The notes under the pieces were generated by a model. It was given only the letters and a program-made list of their open reading frames with translations. It made no database searches and was not told the DNA's origin. Of a DNA stretch of 64,000 bases, positions 36,879 through 45,696 are shown piece by piece; position 1 is the first letter of the stretch; each line of letters opens with the position of its first letter. The position numbers were made by a program, and so were the translations under genes. Origin of the DNA: Bacteroidota bacterium (GTDB lineage Bacteria; Bacteroidota; Bacteroidia; B-17B0; Aurantibacillaceae); assembly GCA_013697245.1 (NCBI GenBank), contig JACCXH010000071.1:62001-126000 (forward strand), in the 5' to 3' direction.

Positions 36879-37865
36879 TTTTTTATGGAAGCCATTCATT
36901 AAAAGGAACACTTCCTCAGCACTATCATGATGAACGTTGAATCTGGCGAGGTCATATGAATAGTTCTTATCTTTTTTTATTTTATCAAGATCCACAAAAT
37001 CATTTATTCTTGTAAAACATACTTTGTATAATTTTTTTGCGATATTGATCGATACTTCATTATAATTAGCAAAAGGAAAAGCAAAAGCATTCACTTCCCG
37101 CTTCGTTTCCTGTTCGATGATATCTTTTGAGTCTTTTAATTCGCTTTCTACAAAAACAGGGTCAAATTCTTTTTTAAAGCTTGGGTGCGTTAAACTATGA
37201 GAGGCTAAAGAAACCAATTCGGGGCTTAACATCCGCAATTCGTCAAACGACAAAAGTTCATTTTCAATTACACGGTTATCTGTAACAAATTTTTGCCTCA
37301 TTTCAAATATAATACTCATCCTTTCCACCTGCGTCATATTGCATAAATGCGTCGTGATGTCAAGGTTTAATTTAAAATAATTGCCCTTGTTAGTAAATTT
37401 GATATGAATATTTTTTTTTGTGAAAAATTCCTCTATTTCAGGAAAAGAATAATGCTTTACAAAAAAGATCACTGCAGAAGTCCATATATGACCGCGGTTA
37501 GTGATTTGATAGGGTAAAATAAATAAAGTAGATGGAACGTTGTGTTTTCTTAAGATCGGGTAGGCATAATCCAGGTAATCCTTATACCCATCATCAAAAG
37601 TAATAAAACAAGCGTTTTTTAATTCAGCATTTTGTTTGAGGTAAAGATCGTTTAACGGTAAAATGGTATAATGTTTTTTAACAAGCACCAGTATTTCTTC
37701 AAAAAGTTTGGGGTGTATGCCGGGCCATATCTCATCGTATTCGGGGATGATCTTATGAAATACCAAAACAGGAACCCTGCCGTTTTTACGATTGAAATGA
37801 AGCAACCACTTTCCAATCCCAAGTATATAAAGAATCTTAAAAAAATAATACCTAAACTGGTGCAT
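36867..37865 (-). CDS. polysaccharide deacetylase (NodB homology domain)
   Basis: A 332-residue carbohydrate esterase family 4 protein. VPVLVFHKI opens the NodB domain. ITFDDGYKDY holds the catalytic base and metal Asp (motif 1), SHSLTHPSF the HxxxH metal histidines (motif 2) and AFAFPFANYN a late motif. It removes N- or O-acetyl groups from glycans. A hydrophobic N-terminus (YYFFKILYILGIGKWLL) suggests membrane association. It is transcribed opposite to its neighbours, divergent from galE. Confidence 0.88.
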   Translation of the reverse strand: MHQFRYYFFKILYILGIGKWLLHFNRKNGRVPVLVFHKIIPEYDEIWPGIHPKLFEEILVLVKKHYTILPLNDLYLKQNAELKNACFITFDDGYKDYLDYAYPILRKHNVPSTLFILPYQITNRGHIWTSAVIFFVKHYSFPEIEEFFTKKNIHIKFTNKGNYFKLNLDITTHLCNMTQVERMSIIFEMRQKFVTDNRVIENELLSFDELRMLSPELVSLASHSLTHPSFKKEFDPVFVESELKDSKDIIEQETKREVNAFAFPFANYNEVSINIAKKLYKVCFTRINDFVDLDKIKKDKNYSYDLARFNVHHDSAEEVFLLMNGFHKKLRN

Positions 37866-37952
37866 AATTGTCTTAAAAATAACCTAATAAACCATTATTC
37901 CCAAATTTTTATTTATATATTTATGCCTCTAAGAAATACCAAAAGCAAAAGT

Positions 37953-38978
37953 ATGCAAACGATAGTTGTTACAGGAGGTGCAGGATACATTGGTTCGCAT
38001 ACTATTATTGAGTTGCTTACTAAAACCAATTTTAAGGTGGTTTCTATCGACAATTTTTCTAATTCTACAGAAGCTGCTTATAAAAGGATAAAAGAAATTA
38101 CTGGAAAAGATTTTGATGCGTTGAACTTTGATCTTTGCGATGAACAACAAATTCATTCACAACTTTCAAAAATTAAAGATATTATTGGGATCATACATTT
38201 TGCCGCTTTTAAATCGGTACCCGAAAGTATGGCTCATCCCCTGCTCTATTATCAAAACAACTTAACCTCTTTAAATAATCTTTTAAAATTTGCACAAGAG
38301 CAAAAAATAATGAATTTTATTTTTTCATCTTCCTGCTCTGTTTATGGCAATGCCGATGAGTTACCTGTAACGGAGAACACAGCTTTAAAAACAGCCGAAA
38401 GCCCTTATGGCCATACAAAACAAATTGGAGAAGACATAATAAATTTTGTTTGTAAAGCAGATCCTGCTTTTAATGCCGTACTGCTTCGCTATTTTAACCC
38501 GGTTGGCGCACACTTAAGTGGAAATATTGGCGAGTTTCCTTTGAACCGGCCAAATAATCTGGTGCCCATTATTACGCAAACGGCTGTAGGCAAAAATTCT
38601 TTAACCGTTTTTGGAAATGATTTTGATACGCGGGATGGTTCTTGCATTCGCGATTATATTCACGTAAGCGATATTGCCGATGCGCACGTAAAAGCTTTAT
38701 ATTATTTGATCGAAAAAAAGAACAAAAAAAACGTTTCTGTTTTTAATTTAGGTACCGGCAATGGTGTAAGCGTTCTGGAAGCTATTTCCTCGTTTGAAAA
38801 AGTTTCCGATAAAAAATTAAATTACACTATTGGTAGCCGGCGCGAAGGCGATGTGGTTGCCGTGTATGCGGATAATAGTTTAGCGAAAAAAGAATTGAAC
38901 TGGACCCCAAAATATTCTTTGGATGAAATGATGGCCAGCGCCTGGAAATGGCAGCAAACATTAGAGAAGGAAAATTAA
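37953..38978 (+). CDS. galE: UDP-glucose 4-epimerase
   Basis: Interconverts UDP-glucose and UDP-galactose. The 341-residue protein begins MQTIVVTGGAGYIGSH with the NAD-binding loop at once. FSSSCSVYGNADE and SPYGHTKQIGED (YxxxK) are catalytic, LLRYFNPVGAHLSG the substrate region, and RDYIHVSDIADAHVKA the family signature. The length fits GalE closely. A further in-frame ATG at 37923 would add ten residues; still longer starts overlap the divergent deacetylase gene. It supplies galactosyl donors to the cluster and general metabolism. Confidence 0.95.
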   Translation: MQTIVVTGGAGYIGSHTIIELLTKTNFKVVSIDNFSNSTEAAYKRIKEITGKDFDALNFDLCDEQQIHSQLSKIKDIIGIIHFAAFKSVPESMAHPLLYYQNNLTSLNNLLKFAQEQKIMNFIFSSSCSVYGNADELPVTENTALKTAESPYGHTKQIGEDIINFVCKADPAFNAVLLRYFNPVGAHLSGNIGEFPLNRPNNLVPIITQTAVGKNSLTVFGNDFDTRDGSCIRDYIHVSDIADAHVKALYYLIEKKNKKNVSVFNLGTGNGVSVLEAISSFEKVSDKKLNYTIGSRREGDVVAVYADNSLAKKELNWTPKYSLDEMMASAWKWQQTLEKEN

Positions 38979-38981
38979 TAA

Positions 38982-39602
38982 CTAGGCTCTATACTTAGCG
39001 TCATAATCCGCAATACTTCTTAAAATAACTTCGTGTGCTTCTTCAACACCATACGTGTGAGTAATTTCAACTGCTTTATTTTCCTGACCGGGCATATTTT
39101 TATAAGTTAAAAAATAGTGTTTTAACCTGTCAATTAAATTTTTTGGACAATCTTTTACATCTGTAATATGTCCATATATCTCATCCTGCTTTAAAACAGC
39201 AATAATTTTATCGTCGGCTTCACCTTTATCTATCATTCTAAAACCACCTATTGGAATAGCTTCTAAAATTATATCGCCACTTGTAATATTTTTTTCTGTT
39301 ATTACACAAATATCTAATGGATCGCCATCTCCCTTCATTACTTTTTTACCTGACTTGCTTTCAGAGAATTCTCTTATTTTTTCTCCACAATAGGTTTGTG
39401 GCACGAAACCATAAAGCGCCGGTACAATGTTCGAAAATTTTTGTGGACGATCAACTTTTCTGTATCCCGTTTCTTTATCTATTTCATACTTTACAGTATC
39501 GCTGGGTACCATTTCAATATACGCGGTAACGATCGTAGGGCAATTGACCCCAATTGGAATGCCATGCCAGGGATGTGGTTTAAATAGTTGAACTTTCATC
39601 AT
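38982..39602 (-). CDS. ppa: inorganic pyrophosphatase (family I)
   Basis: Hydrolyses pyrophosphate in the cytoplasm. The 206-residue protein carries the family signature GDGDPLDICVI (metal-binding aspartates) near 92-102, YGFVPQTYCGE upstream and KDCPKNLIDRLKHYF downstream. It is the last gene of a minus-strand unit starting at hisS; its start overlaps the stop of the preceding gene by one base. Met1 or Met2 could be the start. Confidence 0.95.
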   Translation of the reverse strand: MMKVQLFKPHPWHGIPIGVNCPTIVTAYIEMVPSDTVKYEIDKETGYRKVDRPQKFSNIVPALYGFVPQTYCGEKIREFSESKSGKKVMKGDGDPLDICVITEKNITSGDIILEAIPIGGFRMIDKGEADDKIIAVLKQDEIYGHITDVKDCPKNLIDRLKHYFLTYKNMPGQENKAVEITHTYGVEEAHEVILRSIADYDAKYRA

Positions 39603-40195
39603 TAAAACTTAAAATATTTTTTAAACAGCCAGTAAAATAAAATTATTGCTGTTAAAGATATCAGCAACATTAATATGGTTTGATTTGTAGTAGGACGGGC
39701 ATTCCTATTCTCAGTTGTGCTTGGTTTAAGAACTAAAAAACGGTGCAGGCCCAAATTTTGTCTTAAAAATTTTAATTCATCGTAATAATCATTACCATAG
39801 GTGGTAGTATAAAAATCTTCTTTTGCATTCTTAAAGAATTTTCGGCTTCGGCTGCACCAATTCATTAAAGCTTTATCCACCTGCTTATAATTACTGTAAA
39901 TAACCCATTCCTCACCTTCGTTAAATTCCATGGCACATTCAACGCCACACTCATACAAAACCGTAAATTGTTTACTGGCATTTCCTTTGTACAATTCTTC
40001 TATCTCAAAAACAGCTGTTCCAAATTTATTATCGCAGGTTGTTACCGAAACAACTTTACCTTTAAAAATAATTTCGTATTTATTGCATTCTTCTATACCC
40101 AATGTAGTTAAAGGACATTGGCAGGCATAGCCATAATAATTATTTAAAAAAAATAGCCAGCTAAAAAAAAATAATTTAAAAAAATTAAGGCTCAT
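39602..40195 (-). CDS. NTR/TIMP-like secreted domain with C-terminal membrane anchor
   Basis: A 197-residue protein. A signal peptide (FFFSWLFFLNNYYGYA) is cleaved just before CQCP, the Cys-x-Cys start of netrin/TIMP-like OB-fold domains. EIIFKGKVVSV is the matching second strand, and further Cys residues (about 53, 82, 86, 113) could form disulfides. A C-terminal TM (QTILMLLISLTAIILFYWLF) with a basic tail anchors it. In bacteria these domains are uncharacterised; protease inhibition is only a family-level possibility. It sits between hutH and ppa without gaps. Confidence 0.65.
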   Translation of the reverse strand: MSLNFFKLFFFSWLFFLNNYYGYACQCPLTTLGIEECNKYEIIFKGKVVSVTTCDNKFGTAVFEIEELYKGNASKQFTVLYECGVECAMEFNEGEEWVIYSNYKQVDKALMNWCSRSRKFFKNAKEDFYTTTYGNDYYDELKFLRQNLGLHRFLVLKPSTTENRNARPTTNQTILMLLISLTAIILFYWLFKKYFKF

Positions 40196-41686
40196 TTAAA
40201 ATGACATGTTTTGCAAAAACTCTTGTGAAGCCTGCATGAATTCATAAACCACTTCATCATTTTTCATAAAAGGAACTGTTTTACGATATGAAGAAACTAC
40301 AGCCTCTATTTTTGCAGACGACTTTAAAGGACGCTTTAGTTCTAAAGCCTGCGCTGCATTTAATAATTCTATTGCCAATATCTTTTTTGTGTTATCAATT
40401 ACCAACAAACATTTTGTTGCTGCATTAGCGCCCATACTTACATGGTCTTCTTGTCCGTTACTAGAAACAATGCTATCTACGCTAGCAGGAGTACATAATT
40501 GTTTGCTTTGACTTACAATGCTTGCAGCAGTATATTGTGGGATCATAAAACCGGAGTTCAACCCTGCGTTTGGTGTTAAAAATGGCGGCAAGCCTCTTTG
40601 GCCGGAGATTAATAAATAAGTTCTGCGCTCAGAGATGCTTCCTAGCTCGGCCATTGCAATACACAAAAAATCCAAAGCTAAGGCAAGTGGTTGTCCGTGA
40701 AAATTTCCTCCACTTAAAATTTCATCCTCCTCCGGAAAAATGGTTGGATTATCTGTCACAGAATTTATTTCCGTTTCAAAAACAGAATTTACATAGTTAA
40801 CCGTATCTTTTGTAGCGCCATGCACCTGCGGCACACAACGAAATGAATACGGATCTTGAACTTGTTTTTTTTCTTGTTTACCAATCTCGCTTCCTTCCAA
40901 ATAATTCCTGATGGCGCGTGCAGTTTGTAACTGGCCTGCATGCGGCCTTATTGTATGAAGATTATCTTTGAAAGGGTCGATACGCCCATCAAAAGCATCC
41001 AATGAAATAGAAGTAATAAGATCGGCAGCTTTATTTAAAAGATCAGACTTAATTAAACAATAACAACCATAAGCACTCATAAATTGTGTTCCATTTAATA
41101 ATGCCAGGCCTTCTTTTGATCTTAATTTTATTGGGTTGATATTTTTTTCTTTTAAAACCTCAGCAGTATTTGACTGTTTACCTTTATAGTTTACTTTTCC
41201 TAAACCCAAAAGCGGTAAGCTCAAATGTGCCAAAGGTGCCAAATCACCGCTTGCACCAAGAGAGCCTAGCTGATATATTACCGGATAAATCTGTTCATTG
41301 ATAAGATCGCACAAACGTTCAACCGTTTGTAATTGCACGCCACTTTTACCGTAACTAAGTGCTTGGATCTTTAAGAATAACATTAATTTTACAATGTCCT
41401 GCGGCACTTCCTGCCCCATACCGCAAGCATGGCTCTTTACTAAATTTTCCTGTAATTGCTCAATATCTTTATCAGGAATAATAACGTTGCATAACGAACC
41501 AAAACCGGTGTTAATGCCGTAAATAGCTTTAGTATTATTTTTTAATTTTTCATCTAAATAATTTCGGCATTTCAAAATAGAATTCTTTGCGCCATCGGTT
41601 AAAGCAACTTTTGCATCTTTATCTTCAAGAAATTTTTTTAGATCGTTAAGCGTTAATTTTTTTGTATGGTCAATATTAAAAGTCAT
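40196..41686 (-). CDS. hutH: histidine ammonia-lyase
   Basis: Deaminates histidine to urocanate. The 496-residue protein has the MIO-forming triad Ala-Ser-Gly at 145-147 (GSLGASGDLAPLAH), the catalytic-loop YGINTGFG (56-63) and NLVKSHACGMG, where Ser-His fits histidine rather than tyrosine or phenylalanine lyases. SSNGQEDHVSMG is the later active-site motif. No hutU, hutI or hutG is nearby. It starts inside the end of hisS (ATG within the last 11 bases), preceded by AGTAGGA, one of the few good ribosome sites here. Confidence 0.93.
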   Translation of the reverse strand: MTFNIDHTKKLTLNDLKKFLEDKDAKVALTDGAKNSILKCRNYLDEKLKNNTKAIYGINTGFGSLCNVIIPDKDIEQLQENLVKSHACGMGQEVPQDIVKLMLFLKIQALSYGKSGVQLQTVERLCDLINEQIYPVIYQLGSLGASGDLAPLAHLSLPLLGLGKVNYKGKQSNTAEVLKEKNINPIKLRSKEGLALLNGTQFMSAYGCYCLIKSDLLNKAADLITSISLDAFDGRIDPFKDNLHTIRPHAGQLQTARAIRNYLEGSEIGKQEKKQVQDPYSFRCVPQVHGATKDTVNYVNSVFETEINSVTDNPTIFPEEDEILSGGNFHGQPLALALDFLCIAMAELGSISERRTYLLISGQRGLPPFLTPNAGLNSGFMIPQYTAASIVSQSKQLCTPASVDSIVSSNGQEDHVSMGANAATKCLLVIDNTKKILAIELLNAAQALELKRPLKSSAKIEAVVSSYRKTVPFMKNDEVVYEFMQASQEFLQNMSF

Positions 41687-43067
41687 TCCTACTAGTATTT
41701 AGTTCGTCAATTATTTCGTTCAGGCTTAATTTTTTTTGCTCACCGCTTGCCATATTTTTAAACGCGTAGGTTTGGCTGGCTATCTCATCGCTACCCACGG
41801 TACAAACAAAAGGAATGTTTTTTTTATCGGCGTATTCAAATTGTTTGCCTAATTTTTTTGTTACATCCGGGTAAACCTCGCAGGAAATATTATTTTCTCT
41901 TAATCTGGCTGCCAGTTTTAAACAATGTTTTTGTGTTTCAAGATCAAAATGCGTGAACAATAACTTAGTGCTTGAAACTTTGCTAATGTGATCTGGAAAT
42001 AAATTTAATTCTTCCATCACATCATAAATACGATCAATACCAAAAGAGATACCTACGCCACTCATGTTCTTTAACCCAAAGATTCCGGTAAGGTCATCAT
42101 AGCGACCACCCCCCAAAATACTTGGTGTAAATGTTCCTGCATTTGCTTTTACTTCAAAAATAGTTCCGGTATAATAATTTAAGCCACGGGCAAGGGTAAT
42201 ATCTAATTCTATTTTAGCGTAAGAAACATTTAAATTATTTAAAAGGTATTCAATTTCTTCAATGCCTTTTTTTCCTTCATCGTTAGTGCCAACCAATTTT
42301 CTTAGCACTTCTACTTTTTGTTTATTATCTCCTTTAAAATCTAAAAGTGGTTGTAAGGTTTCAATGGCTTTTGCGGAAATTCCTTTTTCTATCAATTCTT
42401 TATTTACGCCATCTTTTCCAACTTTATCCAACTTATCAATTGCAACGGTAATATCAATGATCTTAGAAGGCTCATTAATTACTTGTGCCAAAGCAGTAAG
42501 AATTTTACGGTTGTTAAATTTTAAAATAACCGGCACACTTAATTCCCTGAACGATTTATCCATTAATGAAATAAGATCGAGCTCATTAATTAAAGAATCA
42601 GAACCTATAACATCCGCATCGCATTGGTAAAATTCGCGGTAGCGTCCTTTTTGTGGACGATCAGCTCTCCAAACCGGTTGTATTTGATAACGCTTAAAAG
42701 GAAAAGATAAGTTATGTTGGTTCATTACCACATAACGGGCAAAGGGGACAGTAAGATCGTAGCGCAATGCTTTTTCGGTTAGCTCTTCTGAATTGCGCGA
42801 TGATTCTAAAGAAAGATCAAATTCTTTTTTTAGCAGATCTTTATTTTTGCTTTCGTGAATGCGGGAGTTTAAAATTTTAAAGATGAGTTGATCACCTTCT
42901 TCGCCATACTTACCGGTAAGCGTGGTAATATTTTCCATGGAAGGTGTTTCGATTGGCTGGTAGCCGAACAATTCGAAATTATTCCGGATAATATCCAGAA
43001 TATATTGTCGTTTCTGCATTTCTGCCGGACCAAAATCACGTGTACCTTTAGGTATTGATGGTTTCAT
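41676..43067 (-). CDS. hisS: histidyl-tRNA synthetase
   Basis: Charges tRNA-His. The 463-residue class II synthetase shows GTRDFGPAEM near the N-terminus, RYDLTVPFARYV, motif 2 RADRPQKGRYREFYQ, the histidine-specific LARGLNYYTGTIFEV and motif 3 GVGISFGIDRI, then a C-terminal anticodon-binding domain. It is the first gene of the hisS-hutH-NTR-ppa unit, and its 3' end overlaps hutH by 11 bases. Confidence 0.97.
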   Translation of the reverse strand: MKPSIPKGTRDFGPAEMQKRQYILDIIRNNFELFGYQPIETPSMENITTLTGKYGEEGDQLIFKILNSRIHESKNKDLLKKEFDLSLESSRNSEELTEKALRYDLTVPFARYVVMNQHNLSFPFKRYQIQPVWRADRPQKGRYREFYQCDADVIGSDSLINELDLISLMDKSFRELSVPVILKFNNRKILTALAQVINEPSKIIDITVAIDKLDKVGKDGVNKELIEKGISAKAIETLQPLLDFKGDNKQKVEVLRKLVGTNDEGKKGIEEIEYLLNNLNVSYAKIELDITLARGLNYYTGTIFEVKANAGTFTPSILGGGRYDDLTGIFGLKNMSGVGISFGIDRIYDVMEELNLFPDHISKVSSTKLLFTHFDLETQKHCLKLAARLRENNISCEVYPDVTKKLGKQFEYADKKNIPFVCTVGSDEIASQTYAFKNMASGEQKKLSLNEIIDELNTSRNDF

Positions 43068-43238
43068 TAATTAAAAATATTGTGAAATACTGGCAAACTT
43101 ACAAAAAAGATACTTATTTGAGCTTATAACATAGGGGTAAACCCTAAATGAATCGTCTTACCTACGAAAGATGTAACTTGGCCGATTAAAAAACAGTTTG
43201 ACCAGCAAAATTTTACATAAAAGGTGTTTTTTAAGTAC

Positions 43239-43266
43239 GGAAACTTGTGGGACAATAAAAGTTTCC
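43239..43266. promoter_or_regulatory. 8-bp inverted repeat, candidate operator
   Basis: GGAAACTT (43239-43246) and AAGTTTCC (43259-43266) form a perfect dyad with a 12-base spacer. The left arm overlaps the -33 TTG and the right arm ends one base before the -7 box of the TonB-receptor promoter. A regulator bound here would block that promoter. Confidence 0.5.
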
Positions 43267-43275
43267 ATAGTTTTG
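43244..43275 (+). promoter_or_regulatory. Bacteroidota-type promoter for the TonB receptor gene
   Basis: CTTG at 43244-43247 and TAGTTTTG at 43268-43275 are separated by 20 bases, matching the -33/-7 arrangement TTTG-N19-21-TAnnTTTG. The resulting leader to the ATG at 43335 would be about 55 bases. Confidence 0.6.
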
Positions 43276-43334
43276 TGCCGGAAATGCATCATTTTTAAGC
43301 AAGATCCACTAATACTGACATTAATATAAAAAAT

Positions 43335-45692
43335 ATGAGATTTAGAGTACTACTTTTTTTAAGTTTTTTTGTTCAAAGAACTTTTAGTCAGGACAAGTTC
43401 AGTATTAGCGGTTACGTTAAAGATTCAAAGAACGGTGAATCCTTAATTGGTGCTACAGTTTATAAGTTGGGTTCAAGCGTTGGTGCTTCTGCCAACGAAT
43501 ATGGTTTTTTCTCGCTTACACTTCCCAAAGGCGAACACACAATTGCCGTTTCGTTAATAGGTTACGCCACCTATACTTTTGCAGTAAATCTTGATAAGAA
43601 CATAACTAAAAATTACGAGTTGGCAGAAGAAGGCAAACAGTTAGATGAAATTGTTGTTACCGGTGAGGCAGAAGATAAAAATATTAAAAGTACCGAAATG
43701 GGTACAACCAAATTAGACATTAAACAAATAAGCAAGATTCCTGCCATGTTTGGCGAAGTGGATATTGTGCGTGCCATACAACTTTTACCAGGTGTTACAA
43801 CTGTTGGCGAAGGCGCCAGTGGTTTTAACGTAAGAGGTGGTAACATTGATCAGAATTTAATTTTATTGGATGAAGCGCCGGTGTATAACTCCTCTCACTT
43901 ATTTGGTTTTTTCTCTGTATTTAATCCTGATGCCGTAAAAGATGTAAAATTAATTAAAGGCGGTATTCCCTCGCAATATGGCGGAAGGGTTTCGTCTATC
44001 TTAGATATTAGAATGAAAGAAGGTAACAGTAAAAAATTCGCAGTAAATGGCGGACTAGGCACTGTGTTTAGTCGCCTTAGTATTGAAGGTCCTATTATTA
44101 AAGATAAAATGAGTTTTATTATTGCCGGCCGTAGAAGTTATATTGATGCGTTAGTAAAACCATTTGTAAAAAAAACAAATCCAATTAAAGATGCGCAGTT
44201 TTATTTTTATGATCTTACTGCAAAAATAAATTATCGCATAAATGCCAAGAACACCGTTTTTGCCAGCAGTTATTTTGGAAGAGATGTGTTTGGTGCGGTG
44301 GCCTTTAAATTTAATTGGGGTAACGCAACAGCTACATTAAGATGGAACCATATTTTTAATAATAAACTATTCATGAACGTTTCTGGCTTTTACAGTAATT
44401 ACAAATATTTTCTCGGATTTAAATTACCACAGCTGAATCAAAAATTTGAGTGGACCAGCAACGTTATTAATTATAGCGTGAAACCCGATTTTACTTATTT
44501 TTTAAATACAAAGAACACTTTACGTTTTGGCGCACAAGCACTGTTATATGATTTTTTACCTTATGATGCTATTGGGCAATTTGCCGAAGGATCGAGCGTA
44601 AAATTTAAATCAGAAAAACGTTATGGTGTTGAATATTCAGCATACATTGGTAACGAGCATAAAATACGACCAAGACTTACTTTTGAATATGGCTTAAGGG
44701 TTAGCTTGTATAATTATATAGGAAAAGGAACTGCCTATTATTATAGAGATACCATTCCAAACGAACCAAAGCCTTTAGACAGCACTCACCATTTTTCTAA
44801 CGGCCAGCCTATTAAACAATATATTAATCCTGAGCCACGCTTCTCTATGAATTATGTAATTAATTCAGAAAGCTCAATTAAAGCTAGTTATAACCGTATG
44901 GCCCAATACCTTCAATTGATCAGCAATACAGCTGCAAGTACACCTTTGGATGTTTATACCATCGCTTCTAATAATTTAAAGCCTTTAATTGCCGATCAGG
45001 GAAGCGTTGGTTATTTCAGGAATTTTAAAGACAATACTTACGAAACATCTGTTGAAGTATATTATAAATATTTACAGAACCAATTGGATTATGTTGACAA
45101 TGCCGATCTTTTTATTAACGAAAGAGTAGAAGGTCAATTGATCCAGGGTTTAGGTCGCGCTTATGGTGCAGAGTTTTATGTAAAAAAGAACAAAGGAAAA
45201 ATTAAAGGTTGGATAAGCTATACTTTAAGCAAAACAGAGCGTTTGGTAAGAGGTATCAGCAATGATAATTGGTTCTTTAGCCGTTATGATAGAACGCATT
45301 GCCTTAATACAAGTTTAAATTATGATATTTCAAAACGTTGGAACATCTCTACCAATTTTGTTTTCTTAAGTGGAACGCCGGCAAGTTTTCCTAACTCAAA
45401 AATTCAAATTCAAAATTATAATATTCCATACAATACCGATAACATTCGTAATAATTATCGTATTACGCCATATCATAGATTAGATCTTGGCGCAACTTAC
45501 ACATTTAAGAAAAATGAAACGCGACGCTATAAACAAACACTCGTGTTTAGTGTATACAATGCTTATAACAGGCGAAATGCTTTTAGTATTTATTTCCAAG
45601 CCAAAAACGGCGAACCAAACCAAACTGAAGCAGTACGCTTTTCAGTTATTGGTTCAATTGTACCTGCAATAACTTATAATTTTAATTTTTAA
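43335..45692 (+). CDS. TonB-dependent outer-membrane receptor
   Basis: A 785-residue outer-membrane protein. A signal peptide (VLLFLSFFVQRTFSQ) precedes a carboxypeptidase-regulatory-like domain (GYVKDSKNGESLIGATVY, about 25-105). The plug domain has EIVVTGEAED, PGVTTVGEGASGFNVRGG and LLDEAPVYN, followed by a beta-barrel ending in Phe (AITYNFNF). The plug and barrel match receptors that pair with DUF4249 lipoproteins, as here. The substrate is unknown. The preceding promoter and dyad suggest regulated expression. Confidence 0.92.
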   Translation: MRFRVLLFLSFFVQRTFSQDKFSISGYVKDSKNGESLIGATVYKLGSSVGASANEYGFFSLTLPKGEHTIAVSLIGYATYTFAVNLDKNITKNYELAEEGKQLDEIVVTGEAEDKNIKSTEMGTTKLDIKQISKIPAMFGEVDIVRAIQLLPGVTTVGEGASGFNVRGGNIDQNLILLDEAPVYNSSHLFGFFSVFNPDAVKDVKLIKGGIPSQYGGRVSSILDIRMKEGNSKKFAVNGGLGTVFSRLSIEGPIIKDKMSFIIAGRRSYIDALVKPFVKKTNPIKDAQFYFYDLTAKINYRINAKNTVFASSYFGRDVFGAVAFKFNWGNATATLRWNHIFNNKLFMNVSGFYSNYKYFLGFKLPQLNQKFEWTSNVINYSVKPDFTYFLNTKNTLRFGAQALLYDFLPYDAIGQFAEGSSVKFKSEKRYGVEYSAYIGNEHKIRPRLTFEYGLRVSLYNYIGKGTAYYYRDTIPNEPKPLDSTHHFSNGQPIKQYINPEPRFSMNYVINSESSIKASYNRMAQYLQLISNTAASTPLDVYTIASNNLKPLIADQGSVGYFRNFKDNTYETSVEVYYKYLQNQLDYVDNADLFINERVEGQLIQGLGRAYGAEFYVKKNKGKIKGWISYTLSKTERLVRGISNDNWFFSRYDRTHCLNTSLNYDISKRWNISTNFVFLSGTPASFPNSKIQIQNYNIPYNTDNIRNNYRITPYHRLDLGATYTFKKNETRRYKQTLVFSVYNAYNRRNAFSIYFQAKNGEPNQTEAVRFSVIGSIVPAITYNFNF

Positions 45693-45696
45693 GAAT

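Noticed and set aside
42262-42630. 122-codon plus-strand ORF inside hisS
   Set aside because: It is the complement of conserved synthetase sequence; its Ser/Pro/Phe-rich composition is a typical shadow.
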